Positions 34,236 to 48,100 of a stretch of DNA of 64,000 bases are shown here, piece by piece. A program made the translations under genes and the position numbers. Position 1 is the stretch's first letter; each line of letters opens with the position of its first letter. A model generated the notes under the pieces. It was not told the DNA's origin and made no database searches. It saw only the letters and a program-made list of their open reading frames with translations. Source of the DNA: Glandiceps talaboti (lineage: Eukaryota; Hemichordata; Enteropneusta; Spengelidae). Where the stretch lies: the NCBI RefSeq assembly GCF_964340395.1, contig NC_135565.1, positions 4,049,142-4,113,141 on the forward strand. The letters are read 5' to 3'.

Positions 34236-37200
34236 TCAATTTAACCTTTTTGAAAAGATTTTACCACGGATAATACAATTCTGTTCATGTACAAAATATG
34301 TCTTCATTCTGCTACAATCTACTTGTGACATAAGGTTGTCATTACTTGTCGTGTGCTTAGTACTGACAAAAGAACTTTTTGATAACTTATACTTTCTATT
34401 GCAGATGGGAATAAATATTGGGCAACAAAATTTAATGACCATTCTCAGTAATTATACAATTCCAAAATCTTCACTTACTTCTTCCACTTCTTGATTGGCT
34501 GTCTGGTGTTAATCTGCCATCTGTGTTCGTGTGACCTTGAGTTCCATCCTGAAAGGAATGAATCAAACAATACAGTATAAACTTATTGATGGAATGAAAT
34601 AACAGTTATTTAGATTTTAATATTTACTCTTAAAGTTGCCACTACTCAATTTAACCTTTTTGAAAAGATATTACCACGGATAATACAATTCTGTTCATCT
34701 CCAAAATATTTCTTCATTCTGCTACAATCTACTTGTGACATAAGGTTGTCATTACTTGTCGTGTGCTTAGTACTGACAAAAGAACTTTTTGATAACTTAT
34801 ACTTTCCATTGCAGATGGGAAGAAATATTGGGCAACAAAATTTAATGACCATTCTCAGTAATTATACAATTCCAAAATCTTCACTTACTTCTTCCACTTC
34901 TTGATTGGCTGTCTGGTGTTTATCTGCCATCTGTGTTCGTGTCATCTTCCGTGACCTTGAGTTCCATCCTGAAAGGAATGAATCAAACAATACAGTATAA
35001 ACTTATTGATGGAATGAAATAACAGTTATTTATATTCTAATATTTACTCTTAGAGTTGCCACTACTCAATTTAACCTTTTTGAAAAGATATTACCATGGA
35101 TAATACAATTCTGTTCATCTCCAAAATATTTCTTCATTCTGCTACAATCTACTTGTGACATAAGGTTGTCATTACTTATTGTGTGCTTAGTACTGACAAA
35201 AGAACTTTTTGATAACTTATACTTTCCATTGCAGATGGGAAGAAATATTGGGCAACAAAATTTAATGACCATTCCCAGTAATTATACAATTCCAAAATCT
35301 TCACTTACTTCTTCCACTTCTTGATTGGCTGTCTAGTGTTCATCTGCCATCTGTGTTCGTGTCATCTTCCGTGACCTTGAGTTCCATCCTGAAAAGAATG
35401 AATCAAAAAATACAGTATAAACTTATTGATGGAATGAAATAACAGTTATTTAGATTCCAATATTTACTCTTAAAGTTGCCACTACTCAATTTAACCTTTT
35501 TGAAAAGATATTACCACGGACAATACAATTCTGTTCATCTTTAAACTATTTCTTCATTCTGCTACAATCTACTTTTGACATAAGGTTGTCATTACTTGTC
35601 GTGTGCTTAGTACTGACAAAAGAACGTTTTGATAACTTATACTTCCCATTGCAGATGGGAAGAAATATTGGGCAACAAAATTTAATGACCATTCTCAGTA
35701 ATTATACAATTCCAAAATTTTCACTTACTTCTTCCACTTCTTGATTGGCTGTCTAGTGTTCATCTGCCATCTGTGTTCGTGTCATCTTCCGTTACCTTGA
35801 GTTCCATCCTGAAAGGAATGAATCAAACAATACAGTATAAACTTATTGATGGAATGAAGTAACAGTTATTTAGATTTTAATATTTACTCTTAAAGTTGCC
35901 ACTACTCAATTTAACCTTTTTGAAAAGATATTACCACGGATAATACAATTCTGTTCATCTCCAAAATATTTCTTCATTCTGCTACAATCTACTTGTGACA
36001 TAAGGTTGTCATTACTTGTCGTGTGCTTAGTACTGACAAAAGAACTTTTTGATAACTTATACTTTCCATTGCAGATGGGAAGAAATATTGGGCAACAAAA
36101 TTTAATGACCATTCTCAGTAATTATACAATTCTAAAATCTTCACTTACTTCTTCCACTTCTTGATTGGCTGTCTGGTGTTCATCTGCCATCTGTGTTCGT
36201 GTCATCTTCCGTGACCTTGAGTTCCATCCTGAAAGGAATGAATCAAACAATACAGTATAAACTTATTGATGGAATGAAATAACAGTTATTTAGATTCTAA
36301 TATTTACTCTTAAAGTTGCCACTACTCAATTTAACCTTTTTGAAAAGATTTTACCATGGATAATACAATTCTGTTCATGTCCAAAATATGTCTTCATTCT
36401 GCTACAATCTACTTGTGACATAAGGTTGTCATTACTTGTCGTGTGCTTAGTACTGACAAAAGAACTTTTTGATAACTTATACTTTCTATTGCAGATGGTA
36501 AGAAATATTGGGCAACAAAATTTAATGATCATTCTCAGTAATTATACAATTCCAAAATCTTCACTTACTTCTTCCACTTCTTGATTGGCTGTCTGGTGTT
36601 CATCTGCCATCTGTGTTCGTGTCATCTTCCGTGACCTTGAGTTCCATCCTGAAAGGAATGAATCAAACAATACAGTATAAATTTATTGATGGAATGAAAT
36701 AACAGTATTCTAATATTTACTCTTACAAGTTGCCACTACTCACTTTAATCTTTTTGAAAAGATATTACCACGGATAATACAATTCTATTTATCTCCAATA
36801 TTTCTTCATTCTGCTACAATCTAATTGTGACATAAGGTTGTCATTACTTGTTGTGTGCTTAGTACTGACAAAAGAACTTTTTGATAACTTATACTTTCCA
36901 TTGCAGATGGGAGGAAATATTGGGCAACAAAATTTAATGACCATTCTCAGTAATTATACAATTCCAAAATCTTCACTTACTTCTTCCACTTCTTGATTGG
37001 CTGTCTGGTGTTCTTCTGCCATCTGTGTTCGTGTCATCTTCCGTGACCTTGAGTTCCATCCTGAATGGAATGAATCAAACAATACAGTATAAACTTATTG
37101 ATGGAATGAAATAACAGTTATTTAGATTCTAATATTTACTCTTAAAGTTGCCACTACTCAATTTAACCTTTTTGAAAAGATTTTACCATGGATAATACAA

Positions 37201-40087
37201 TTCTGTTCATGTCCAAAATATGTCTTCATTCTGCTACAATCTACTTGTGACATAAGGTTGTCATTACTTGTCGTGTGCTTAGTACTGACAAAAGAACTTT
37301 TTGATAACTTATACTTTCCATTGCAGATGGGAAGAAATATTGGGCAACAAAATTTAATGACCATTCTCAGTAATTATACAATTCCAAAATCTTCACTTAC
37401 TTCTTCCACTTCTTGATTGGCTGTCTGGTGTTAATCTGCCATCTGTGTTCGTGTGACCTTGAGTTCCATCCTGAAAGGAATGAATCAAACAATACAGTAT
37501 AAACTTATTGATGGAATGAAATAACAGTTATTTAGATTTTAATATTTACTCTTAAAGTTGCCACTACTCAATTTAACATTTTTGAAAAGATATTACCACG
37601 GATAATACAATTCTGTTCATCTCCAAAATATTTCTTCATTCTGCTACAATCTACTTGTGACATAAGGTTGTCATTACTTGTCGTGTGCTTAGTACTGACA
37701 AAAGAACTTTTTGATAACTTATACTTTCCATTGCAGATGGGAAGAAATATTGGGCAACAAAATTTAATGACCATTCTCAGTAATTATACAATTCCAAAAT
37801 CTTCACTTACTTCTTCCACTTCTTGATTGGCTGTCTGGTGTTTATCTGCCATCTGTGTTCGTGTCATCTTCCGTGACCTTGAGTTCCATCCTGAAAGGAA
37901 TGAATCAAACAATACAGTATAAACTTATTGATGGAATGAAATAACAGTTATTTATATTCTAATATTTACTCTTAGAGTTGCCACTACTCAATTTAACCTT
38001 TTTGAAAAGATATTACCATGGATAATACAATTCTGTTCATCTCCAAAATATTTCTTCATTCTGCTACAATCTACTTGTGACATAAGGTTGTCATTACTTA
38101 TTGTGTGCTTAGTACTGACAAAAGAACTTTTTGATAACTTATACTTTCCATTGCAGATGGGAAGAAATATTGGGCAACAAAATTTAATGACCATTCCCAG
38201 TAATTATACAATTCCAAAATCTTCACTTACTTCTTCCACTTCTTGATTGGCTGTCTAGTGTTCATCTGCCATCTGTGTTCGTGTCATCTTCCGTGACCTT
38301 GAGTTCCATCCTGAAAGGAATGAATCAAACAATACAGTATAAACTTATTGATGGAATGAAATAACAGTTATTTAGATTCTAATATTTACTCTTAAAGTTG
38401 CCACTACTAAATTTAACCTTTTTGAAAGGATATTGCCACGGATAATACAATTCTGTTCATCTCCAAAATATTTCTTCATTCTGCTACAATCTACTTGTGA
38501 CATAAGGTTGTCATTACTTGTCGTGTGCTTAGTACTGACAAAAGAACTTTTTGATAACTTATACTTTCCATTGCAGATGGGAAGAAATATTGGGCAACAA
38601 AATGTAATGACCATTCTCAGTAATTATACAATTCCAAAATCTTCACTTACTTCTTCCACTTCTTGATTGGCTGTCTGGTGTTCATCTGCCATCTGTGTTC
38701 GTGTCATCTTCCGTGACCTTGAGTTCCATCCTGAAAGGAATGAATCAAACAATACAGTATAAACTTATTGATGGAATGAAATAACAGTTATTTAGATTCC
38801 AATATTTACTCTTAAAGTTGCCACTACTCAATTTAACCTTTTTGAAAAGATATTACCACGGACAATACAATTCTGTTCATCTTTAAACTATTTCTTCATT
38901 CTGCTACAATCTACTTTTGACATAAGGTTGTCATTACTTGTCGTGTGCTTAGTACTGACAAAAGAACTTTTTGATAACTTATACTTCCCATTGCAGATGG
39001 GAAGAAATATTGGGCAACAAAATTTAATGACCATTCTCAGTAATTATACAATTCCAAAATTTTCACTTACTTCTTCCACTTCTTGATTGGCTGTCTAGTG
39101 TTCATCTGCCATCTGTGTTCGTGTCATCTTCCGTGACCTTAAGTTCCATCCTGAAAGGAATGAATCAAACAATACAGTATAAACTTATTGATGGAATGAA
39201 GTAACAGTTATTTAGATTTTAATATTTACTCTTAAAGTTGCCACTACTCAATTTAACCTTTTAGAAAAGATATTACCACGGATAATACAATTCTGTTCAT
39301 CTCCAAAATATTTCTTCATTCTGCTACAATCTACTTGTGACATAAGGTTGTCATTACTTGTCGTGTGCTTAGTACTGACAAAAGAACTTTTTGATAACTT
39401 ATACTTTCCATTGCAGATGGGAAGAAATATTGGGCAACAAAATTTAATGACCATTCTCAGTAATTATACAATTCTAAAATCTTCACTTACTTCTTCCACT
39501 TCTTGATTGGCTGTCTGGTGTTCATCTGCCATCTGTGTTCGTGTCATCTTCCGTGACCTTGAGTTCCATCCTGAAAGGAATGAATCAAACAATACAGTAT
39601 AAACTTATTGATGGAATGAAATAACAGTTATTTAGATTCTAATATTTACTCTTAAAGTTGCCACTACTAAATTTAACCTTTTTGAAAGGATATTGCCACG
39701 GATAATACAATTCTGTTCATCTCCAAAATATTTCTTCATTCTGCTACAGTCTACTTGTGACATAAGGTTGTCATTACTTGTCGTGTGCTTAGTACTGACA
39801 AAAGAACGTTTTGATAACTTATACTTTCCATTGCAGATGGGAAGAAATACTGTGCAACAAAATTTAATGTCCATTCTCAGTAATTATACAATTCTAAAAT
39901 CTTCACTTACTTCTTCCACTTCTTGATTGGCTGTCTGGTGTTCATCTGCCATCAGTTTTCGTGTCATCTTCCGTGACCTTGAGTTCCATCCTGAAAGGAA
40001 TGAATCAAACAATACAGTATAAACTTATTGATGGAATGGAATAACAGTTATTTAGATTCTAATATTTACTCTTAAAGTTGCCACTAC
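34236..40087. repeat. Seven-unit module repeated at 2,922 bp, with one extra unit in copy 2
   Basis: Units at 34,236, 34,646 and 35,066 match 37,158, 37,568 and 37,988, sharing the 10-bp loss after GTGTTCGTGTG, the CTTAGAGTTGCC variant and ATTCCCAGTAAT. Thereafter 35,486 and 35,906 match 38,828 and 39,248 at an offset of 3,342 bp. The difference is the inserted unit at 38,408. Confidence 0.8.
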
Positions 40088-43000
40088 TCAATTTAACCTT
40101 TTTGAAAGGATATTACCACGGATAATATAATTCTGTTCATCTCCAAAATATTTCTTTATTCTGCTACAATCTACTTTTGACATAAGGTTGTCATTACTTG
40201 TCGTGTGCTTAGTACTGACAAAAGAACTTTTTGATAACTTATACTTTCTATTGCAGATGGTAAGAAATATTGGGCAACAAAATTTAATGATCATTCTCAG
40301 TAATTATACAATTCCAAAATCTTCACTTACTTCTTCCACTTCTTGATTGGCTGTCTGGTGTTCATCTGCCATCTGTGTTCGTGTCATCTTCCGTGACCTT
40401 GAGTTCCACCCTGAAAGGAATGAATCAAACAATACAGTATAAACTTATTGATGAAATGAAATAACAGTTATTTAGATTCTAATATTTACTCTTAAAGTTG
40501 CCACTACTCAATTTAACCTTTTTGAAAAGATATTACCATAGATAATACAATTCAGTTCATCTCCAAAATATTTCTTCATTCTGCTACAATCTACTTGTGA
40601 CATAAGGTTGTCATTACTTGTCGTGTGCTTAGTACTGACAAAAGAACTTTTTGATAACTTAAACTTTCCATTGCAGATGGGAAGAAATATTGGACATCAA
40701 ATGTTAATGACCTTTCTCAGTAATTATACAATTCCAAAATCTTCACTTACTTCTTCCACTTCTTGATTGGCTGTCTGGTGTTCATCTGGCATCTGTGTTC
40801 GTGTCATCTTCCTTGACCTTGAGTTCCATCCTGAAAGGAATGAATCAAACAATACAGTATAAACTTATTGATGGAATGAAATAACAGTTATTTAGATTCC
40901 AATATTTACTCTTAAAGTTGCCACTACTCAATTTAACCTCTTTGAAAAGATATTACCACGGATAATACAATTCTGTTCATCTCCAAAATATGTCTTTATT
41001 CTGCTACAATCTACTTGTGACATAAGGTTGTCATTACTTGTCGTGTGATTAGTACTGACAAAAGAACTTTTTGATAACTTATACTTTCCATTGCAGATGG
41101 GAAGAAATATTGGCAACAAAATTTAATGACCATTCTCAGTAATTATACAATTCCAAAATCTTCACTTACTTCTTCCACTTCTTGATTGGCTGTCTGGTGT
41201 TCATCTGCCATCTGTGTTCGTGTCATCTTCCGTGACCTTGAGTTCCATCCTGAAAGGAATGAATCAAACAATACAGTATAAACTTATTGATGGAATAAAA
41301 TAACAGTTATTTAGATTCTAATGTTTACTCTTATAAGTTGCCACTACTCAATTTAACCTTTTTGAAAAGATATTACCACGGATGATACAATTCTGTTCAT
41401 CTCCAAAATATTTCTTCATTCTGCTACAATCTACTTGTGACATAAGGTTGTCATTACCTGTCGTGTGCTTAGTACTGACAAAAGAACTTTTTGATAACTT
41501 ATACTTTCCATTGCAGATGGGAAGAAATACTGGGCAACAAAATTTAATGACCATTCTCAGTAATTATACAATTCCAAAATCTTCACTTACTTCTTCCACT
41601 TCTTGATTGGCTGTCTGGTGTTCATCTGCCATCTGTGTTCGTGTCATCTTCCGTGACCTTGAGTTCCATCCTGAAAGGAATGAATCAAACAATACAGTAT
41701 AAACTTATTGATGGAATGAAATAACAGTTATTTAGATTTTAATATTTACTCTTAAAGTTGCCACTACTCAATTTAACCTTTTTGAAAAGATATTACCACG
41801 GATAATACAATTCTGTTCATCTCCAAAATATTTCTTCATTCTGCTACAATCTACTTGTGACATAAGGTTGTCATTACTTGTCATGTGCTTAGTACTGACA
41901 AAAGAACTTTTTGATAACATATACTTTCCATTGCAGATGGGAAGAAATATTGGGCAACAAAATTTAATGACCATTCTCAGTAATTATACAATTCCAAAAT
42001 CTTCACTTACTTCTTCCACTTCTTGATTGGCTGTCTGGTGTTCATCTGCCATCTGTGTTCGTGTCATCTTCCGTGACCTTGAGTTCCATCCTGAAAGGAA
42101 TGAATCAAACAATACAGTATAAACTTATTGATGGAATGAAATAACAGTTATTTAGATTTTAATATTTACTCTTAAAGTTGCCACTACTCAATTTAACCTT
42201 TTTGAAAAGATATTACCACGGATAATATAATTCTCTTCATCTCCAAAATATTTCTTCATTCTGCTACAATCTACTTGTGACATAAGTTTGTCATTACTTG
42301 TCGTGTGCTTAGTACTGACAAAAGAACTTTTTGATAACTTATACTTTCCATTGCAGATGGTAAGAAATATTGGGCAACAAAATTTAATGATCATTCTCAG
42401 TAATTATACAATTCCAAAATCTTCACTTACTTCTTCCACTTCTTGATTGGCTGTCTGGTGTTCATCTGCCATCTGTGTTCGTGTCATCTTCCGTGACCTT
42501 GAGTTCCATCCTGAAAGGAATGAATCAAACAATACAGTATAAACTTATTGATGGAATGAAATAACAGTTATTTAGATTTTAATATTTACTCTTAAAGTTG
42601 CCACTACTCAATTTAACCTTTTTGAAAAGATATTACCACGGATAATATAATTCTCTTCATCTCCAAAATATTTCTTCATTCTGCTACAATCTACTTGTGA
42701 CATAAGGTTGTCATTACTTGTCGTGTGCTTAGTACTGACAAAAGAACTTTTTGATAACTTATACTTTCCATTGCAGATGGGAAGAAATATTGGGCAACAA
42801 AATTTAATGACCATTCTCAGTAATTATACAATTCCAAAATCTTCACTTACTTCTTCCACTTCTTGATTGGCTGTCTGGTGTTCATCTGGCATCTGTGTTC
42901 GTTTCATCTTCCTTGACCTTGCGTTCCATCCTGAAAGGAATGAATCAAACAATACAGTATAAACTTATTGATGGAATGAAATAACAGTTATTTAGATTCT

Positions 43001-45122
43001 AATATTTACTCTTAAAGTTGCCACTACTCAATTTAACCTTTTTAAAGGATATTACCACGGATAATATAATTCTGTTCATCTCCAAAATATTTCTTTATTC
43101 TGCTACAATCTACTTTTGACATAAGGTTGTCATTACTTGTCGTGTGCTTAGTACTGACAAAAGAACTTTTTGATAACTTATAGTTTCTATTGCAGATGGT
43201 AAGAAATATTGGGCAACAAAATTTAATGATCATTCTCAGTAATTATACAATTCCAAAATCTTCACTTACTTCTTCCACTTCTTGATTGGCTGTCTGGTGT
43301 TCATCTGCCATCTGTGTTCGTGTCATCTTCGGTGACCTTGAGTTCCATCCTGAAAGGAATGAATCAAACAATACAGTATAAACTTATTGATGGAATGAAA
43401 TAACAGTTATTTAGATTTTAATATTTACTCTTAAAGTTGCCACTACTCAATTTAACCTTTTTGAAAAGATATTACCACGGATAATACAATTCTGTTCATC
43501 TCCAAAATATTTCTTCATTCTGCTACAATCTACTTGTGACATAAGGTTGTCATTACTTGTCATGTGCTTAGTACTGACAAAAGAACTTTTTGATAACATA
43601 TACTTTCCATCACAGATGGCAAGAAATATTGGGCAACAAAATTTAATGACCATTCTCAGTAATTATACAATTCCAAAATCTTCACTTACTTCTTCCACTT
43701 CTTGATTGGCTGTCTGGTGTTCATCTGCCATCTGTGTTCGTGTCATCTTCCGTGACCTTGAGTTCCATCCTGAAAGGAATGAATCAAACAATACAGTATA
43801 AACTTATTGATGGAATGAAATAAGTTATTTAGATTCTAATATTTACTCTTAAAGTTGCCACTACTCAATTTAACCTTTTTGAAAAGATTTTACCACGGAT
43901 AATACAATTCTGTTCATCTCCAAAATATTTCTTTATTCTGCTACAATCTACTTTTGACATAAGGTTGTCATTACTTGTCGTGTGCTTAGTACTGACAAAA
44001 GAACTTTTTGATAACTTATACTTTCTATTGCAGATGGTAAGAAATATTGGGCAACAAAATTTAATGATCATTCTCAGTAATTATACAATTCCAAAATCTT
44101 CACTTACTTCTTCCACTTCTTGATTGGCTGTCTGGTGTTCATCTGCCATCTGTGTTCGTGTCATCTTCGGTGACCTTGAGTTCCATCCTGAAAGGAATGA
44201 ATCAAACAATACAGTATAAACTTATTGATGGAATGAAATAACAGTTATTTAGATTTTAATATTTACTCTTAAAGTTGCCACTACTCAATTTAACCTTTTT
44301 GAAAAGATATTACCACGGATAATACAATTCTGTTCATCTCCAAAATATTTCTTCATTCTGCTACAATCTACTTGTGACATAAGGTTGTCTTTACTTGTCA
44401 TGTGCTTAGTACTGACAAAAGAACTTTTTGATAACATATACTTTCCATTGCAGATGGGAAGAAATATTGGGCAACAAAATTTAATGACCATTCTCAGTAA
44501 TTATACAATTCCAAAATCTTCACTTACTTCTTCCACTTCTTGATTGGCTGTCTGGTGTTCATCTGCCATCTGTGTTCGTGTCATCTTCCGTGACCTTGAG
44601 TTCCATCCTGAAAGGAATGAATCAAACAATACAGTATAAACTTATTGATGGAATGAAATAAGTTATTTAGATTCTAATATTTACTCTTAAAGTTGCCACT
44701 ACTCAATTTAACCTTTTTGAAAAGATTTTACCACGGATAATACAATTCTGTTCATGTCCAAAATATGTCTTCATTCTGCTACAGTCTACTTGTGACATAA
44801 GGTTGTCATTACTTGTCGTGTGCTTAGTACTGACAAAAGAACTTTTTCATAACTTATACTTTCTATTGCAGATGGGAATAAATATTGGGCAACAAAATTT
44901 ATTGACCATTCTCAGTAATTATACAATTCCAAAATCTTCACTTACTTCTTCCACTTCTTGATTGGCTGTCTGGTGTTCTTCTGCCATCTGTGTTCGTGTC
45001 ATCTTCCGTGACCTTGAGTTCCATCCTGAAAGGAATGAATCAAACAATACAGTATAAACTTATTGATGGAATGAAATAACAGTTATTTAGATTCTAATAT
45101 TTACTCTTAAAGTTGCCACTAC

Positions 45123-48100
45123 TCAATTTAACCTTTTTGAAAAGATTTTACCATGGATAATACAATTCTGTTCATGTCCAAAATATGTCTTCATTCTGCT
45201 ACAATCTACTTGTGACATAAGGTTGTCATTACTTGTCGTGTGCTTAGTACTGACAAAAGAACTTTTTGATAACTTATACTTTCTATTGCAGATGGTAAGA
45301 AATATTGGGCAACAAAATTTAATGATCATTCTCAGTAATTATACAATTCCAAAATCTTCACTTACTTCTTCCACTTCTTGATTGGCTGTCTGGTGTTCAT
45401 CTGCCATCTGTGTTCGTGTCATCTTCCGTGACCTTGAGTTCCATCCTGAAAGGAATGAATCAAACAATACAGTATAAACTTATTGATGGAATGAAATAAC
45501 AGTTATTCTAAATTTACTCTTACAAGTTGCCACTACTCACTTTAACCTTTTTGAAAAGATATTACCACGGATAATACAATTCTGTTCATCTCCAAAATAT
45601 TTCTTCATTCTGCTACAATCTACTTGTGACATAAGGTTGTCATTACCTGTCGTGTGCTTAGTACTGACAAAAGAACTTTTTGATAACTTATACTTTCCAT
45701 TGCAGATGGTAAGAAGTATTGGGCAACAAAATTTAATGATCATTCTCAGTAATTATACAATTCCAAAATCTTCACTTACTTCTTCCACTTCTTGATTGGC
45801 TGTCTGGTGTTCATCTGCCATCTGTGTTCGTGTCATCTTCCGTGACCTTGAGTTCCATCCTGAAAGGAATGAATCAAACAATACAGTATAAACTTATTGA
45901 TGGAATGAAATAACAGTTATTTAGATTCTAATATTTACTCTTAAAGTTGCCACTACTCAATTTAACCTTTTTGAAAAGATATTACCACGGATAATACAAT
46001 TCTGTTCATCTCCAAAATATTTCTTCATTCTGCTACAATCTACTTGTGACATAAGGTTGTCATTACTTGTCATGTGCTTAGTACTGACAAAAGAACTTTT
46101 TGATAACATATACTTTCCATTGCAGATGGGAAGAAATATTGGGCAACAAAATGTAATGACCATTCTCAGTAATTATACAATTCCAAAATCTTCACTTACT
46201 TCTTCCACTTCTTGATTGGCTGTCTGGTGTTCATCTGCCATCCGTGTTCGTGTCATCTTCCGTGACCTTGAGTTCCATCCTGAAAGGAATGAATCAAACA
46301 ATACAGTATAAACTTATTGATGGAATGAAATAACAGTTATTTAGATTTTAATATTTACTCTTAAAGTTGCCACTACTCAATTTAACCTTTTTGAAAAGAT
46401 ATTACCACGGATAATATAATTCTCTTCATCTCCAAAATATTTCTTCATTCTGCTACAATCTACTTGTGACATAAGGTTGTCATTACTTGTCGTGTGCTTA
46501 GTACTGACAAAAGAACTTTTTGATAACTTATACTTTCCATTGCAGATGGGAAGAAATATTGGGCAACAAAATTTAATGACCATTCTCAGTAATTATACAA
46601 TTCCAAAATCTTCACTTACTTCTTCCACTTCTTGATTGGCTGTCTGGTGTTCTTCTGCCATCTGTGTTCGTGTCATCTTCCGTGACCTTGAGTTCCATCC
46701 TGAAAGGAATGAATCAAACAATACAGTATAAACTTATTGATGGAATGAAATAACAGTTATTTAGATTCTAATATTTACTCTTAAAGTTGCCACTACTCAA
46801 TTTAACCTTTTTGAAAAGATTTTACCATGGATAATACAATTCTGTTCATGTCCAAAATATGTCTTCATTCTGCTACAATCTACTTGTGACATAAGGTTGT
46901 CATTACTTGTCGTGTGCTTAGTACTGACAAAAGAACTTTTTGATAGCTTATACTTTCTATTGCAGATGGTAAGAAATATTGGGCAACAAAATTTAATGAT
47001 CATTCTCAGTAATTATACAATTCCAAAATCTTCACTTACTTCTTCCACTTCTTGATTGGCTGTCTGGTGTTCATCTGCCATCTGTGTTCGTGTCATCTTC
47101 CGTGACCTTGAGTTCCATCCTGAAAGGAATGAATCAAACAATACAGTATAAACTTATTGATGGAATGAAATAACAGTTATTCTAATATTTACTCTTACAA
47201 GTTGCCACTACTCACTTTAACCTTTTTGAAAAGATATTACCACGGATAATACAATTCTGTTCATCTCCAAAATATTTCTTCATTCTGCTACAATCTACTT
47301 GTGACATAAGGTTGTCATTACCTGTCGTGTGCTTAGTACTGACAAAAGAACTTTTTGATAACTTATACTTTCCATTGCAGATGAGAAGAAATATTGGGCA
47401 ACAAAATGTATTGACCATTCTCAATAATTATACAATTCCAAAATCTTTACTTACTTCTTCCACTTCTTGATTGGCTGACTGGTGTTTATCTGCCATCTGT
47501 GTTCGTGTCATCTTCCGTGACCTTGAGTTCCATCCTGAAAGGAATGAATCAAGCAATACACTATAAACTTATTGATGGAATGAAATAACAGTTATTTAGA
47601 TTTTAATATTTACTCTTAAAGTTGCCACTACTCAATTTAACCTTTTTGAAAAGATATTACCACGGATAATACAATTCTGTTCATCTCCAAAATATTTCTT
47701 CATTCTGCTACAATCTACTTGTGACATAAGGTTGTCATTACTTGTCATGTGCTTAGTACTGACAAAAGAACTTTTTGATAACATATACTTTCCATTGCAG
47801 ATGGGAAGAAATATTGGGCAACAAAATTTAATGACCATTCTCAGTAATTATACAATTCCAAAATCTTCACTTACTTCTTCCACTTCTTGATTGGCTGTCT
47901 GGTGTTCATCTGCCATCTGTGTTCGTGTCATCTTCCGTGACCTTGAGTTCCATCCTGAAAGGAATGAATCAAACAATACAGTATAAACTTATTGATGGAA
48001 TGAAATAAGTTATTTAGATTCTAATATTTACTCTTAAAGTTGCCACTACTCAATTTAACCTTTTTGAAAAGATTTTACCACGGATAATACAATTCTGTTC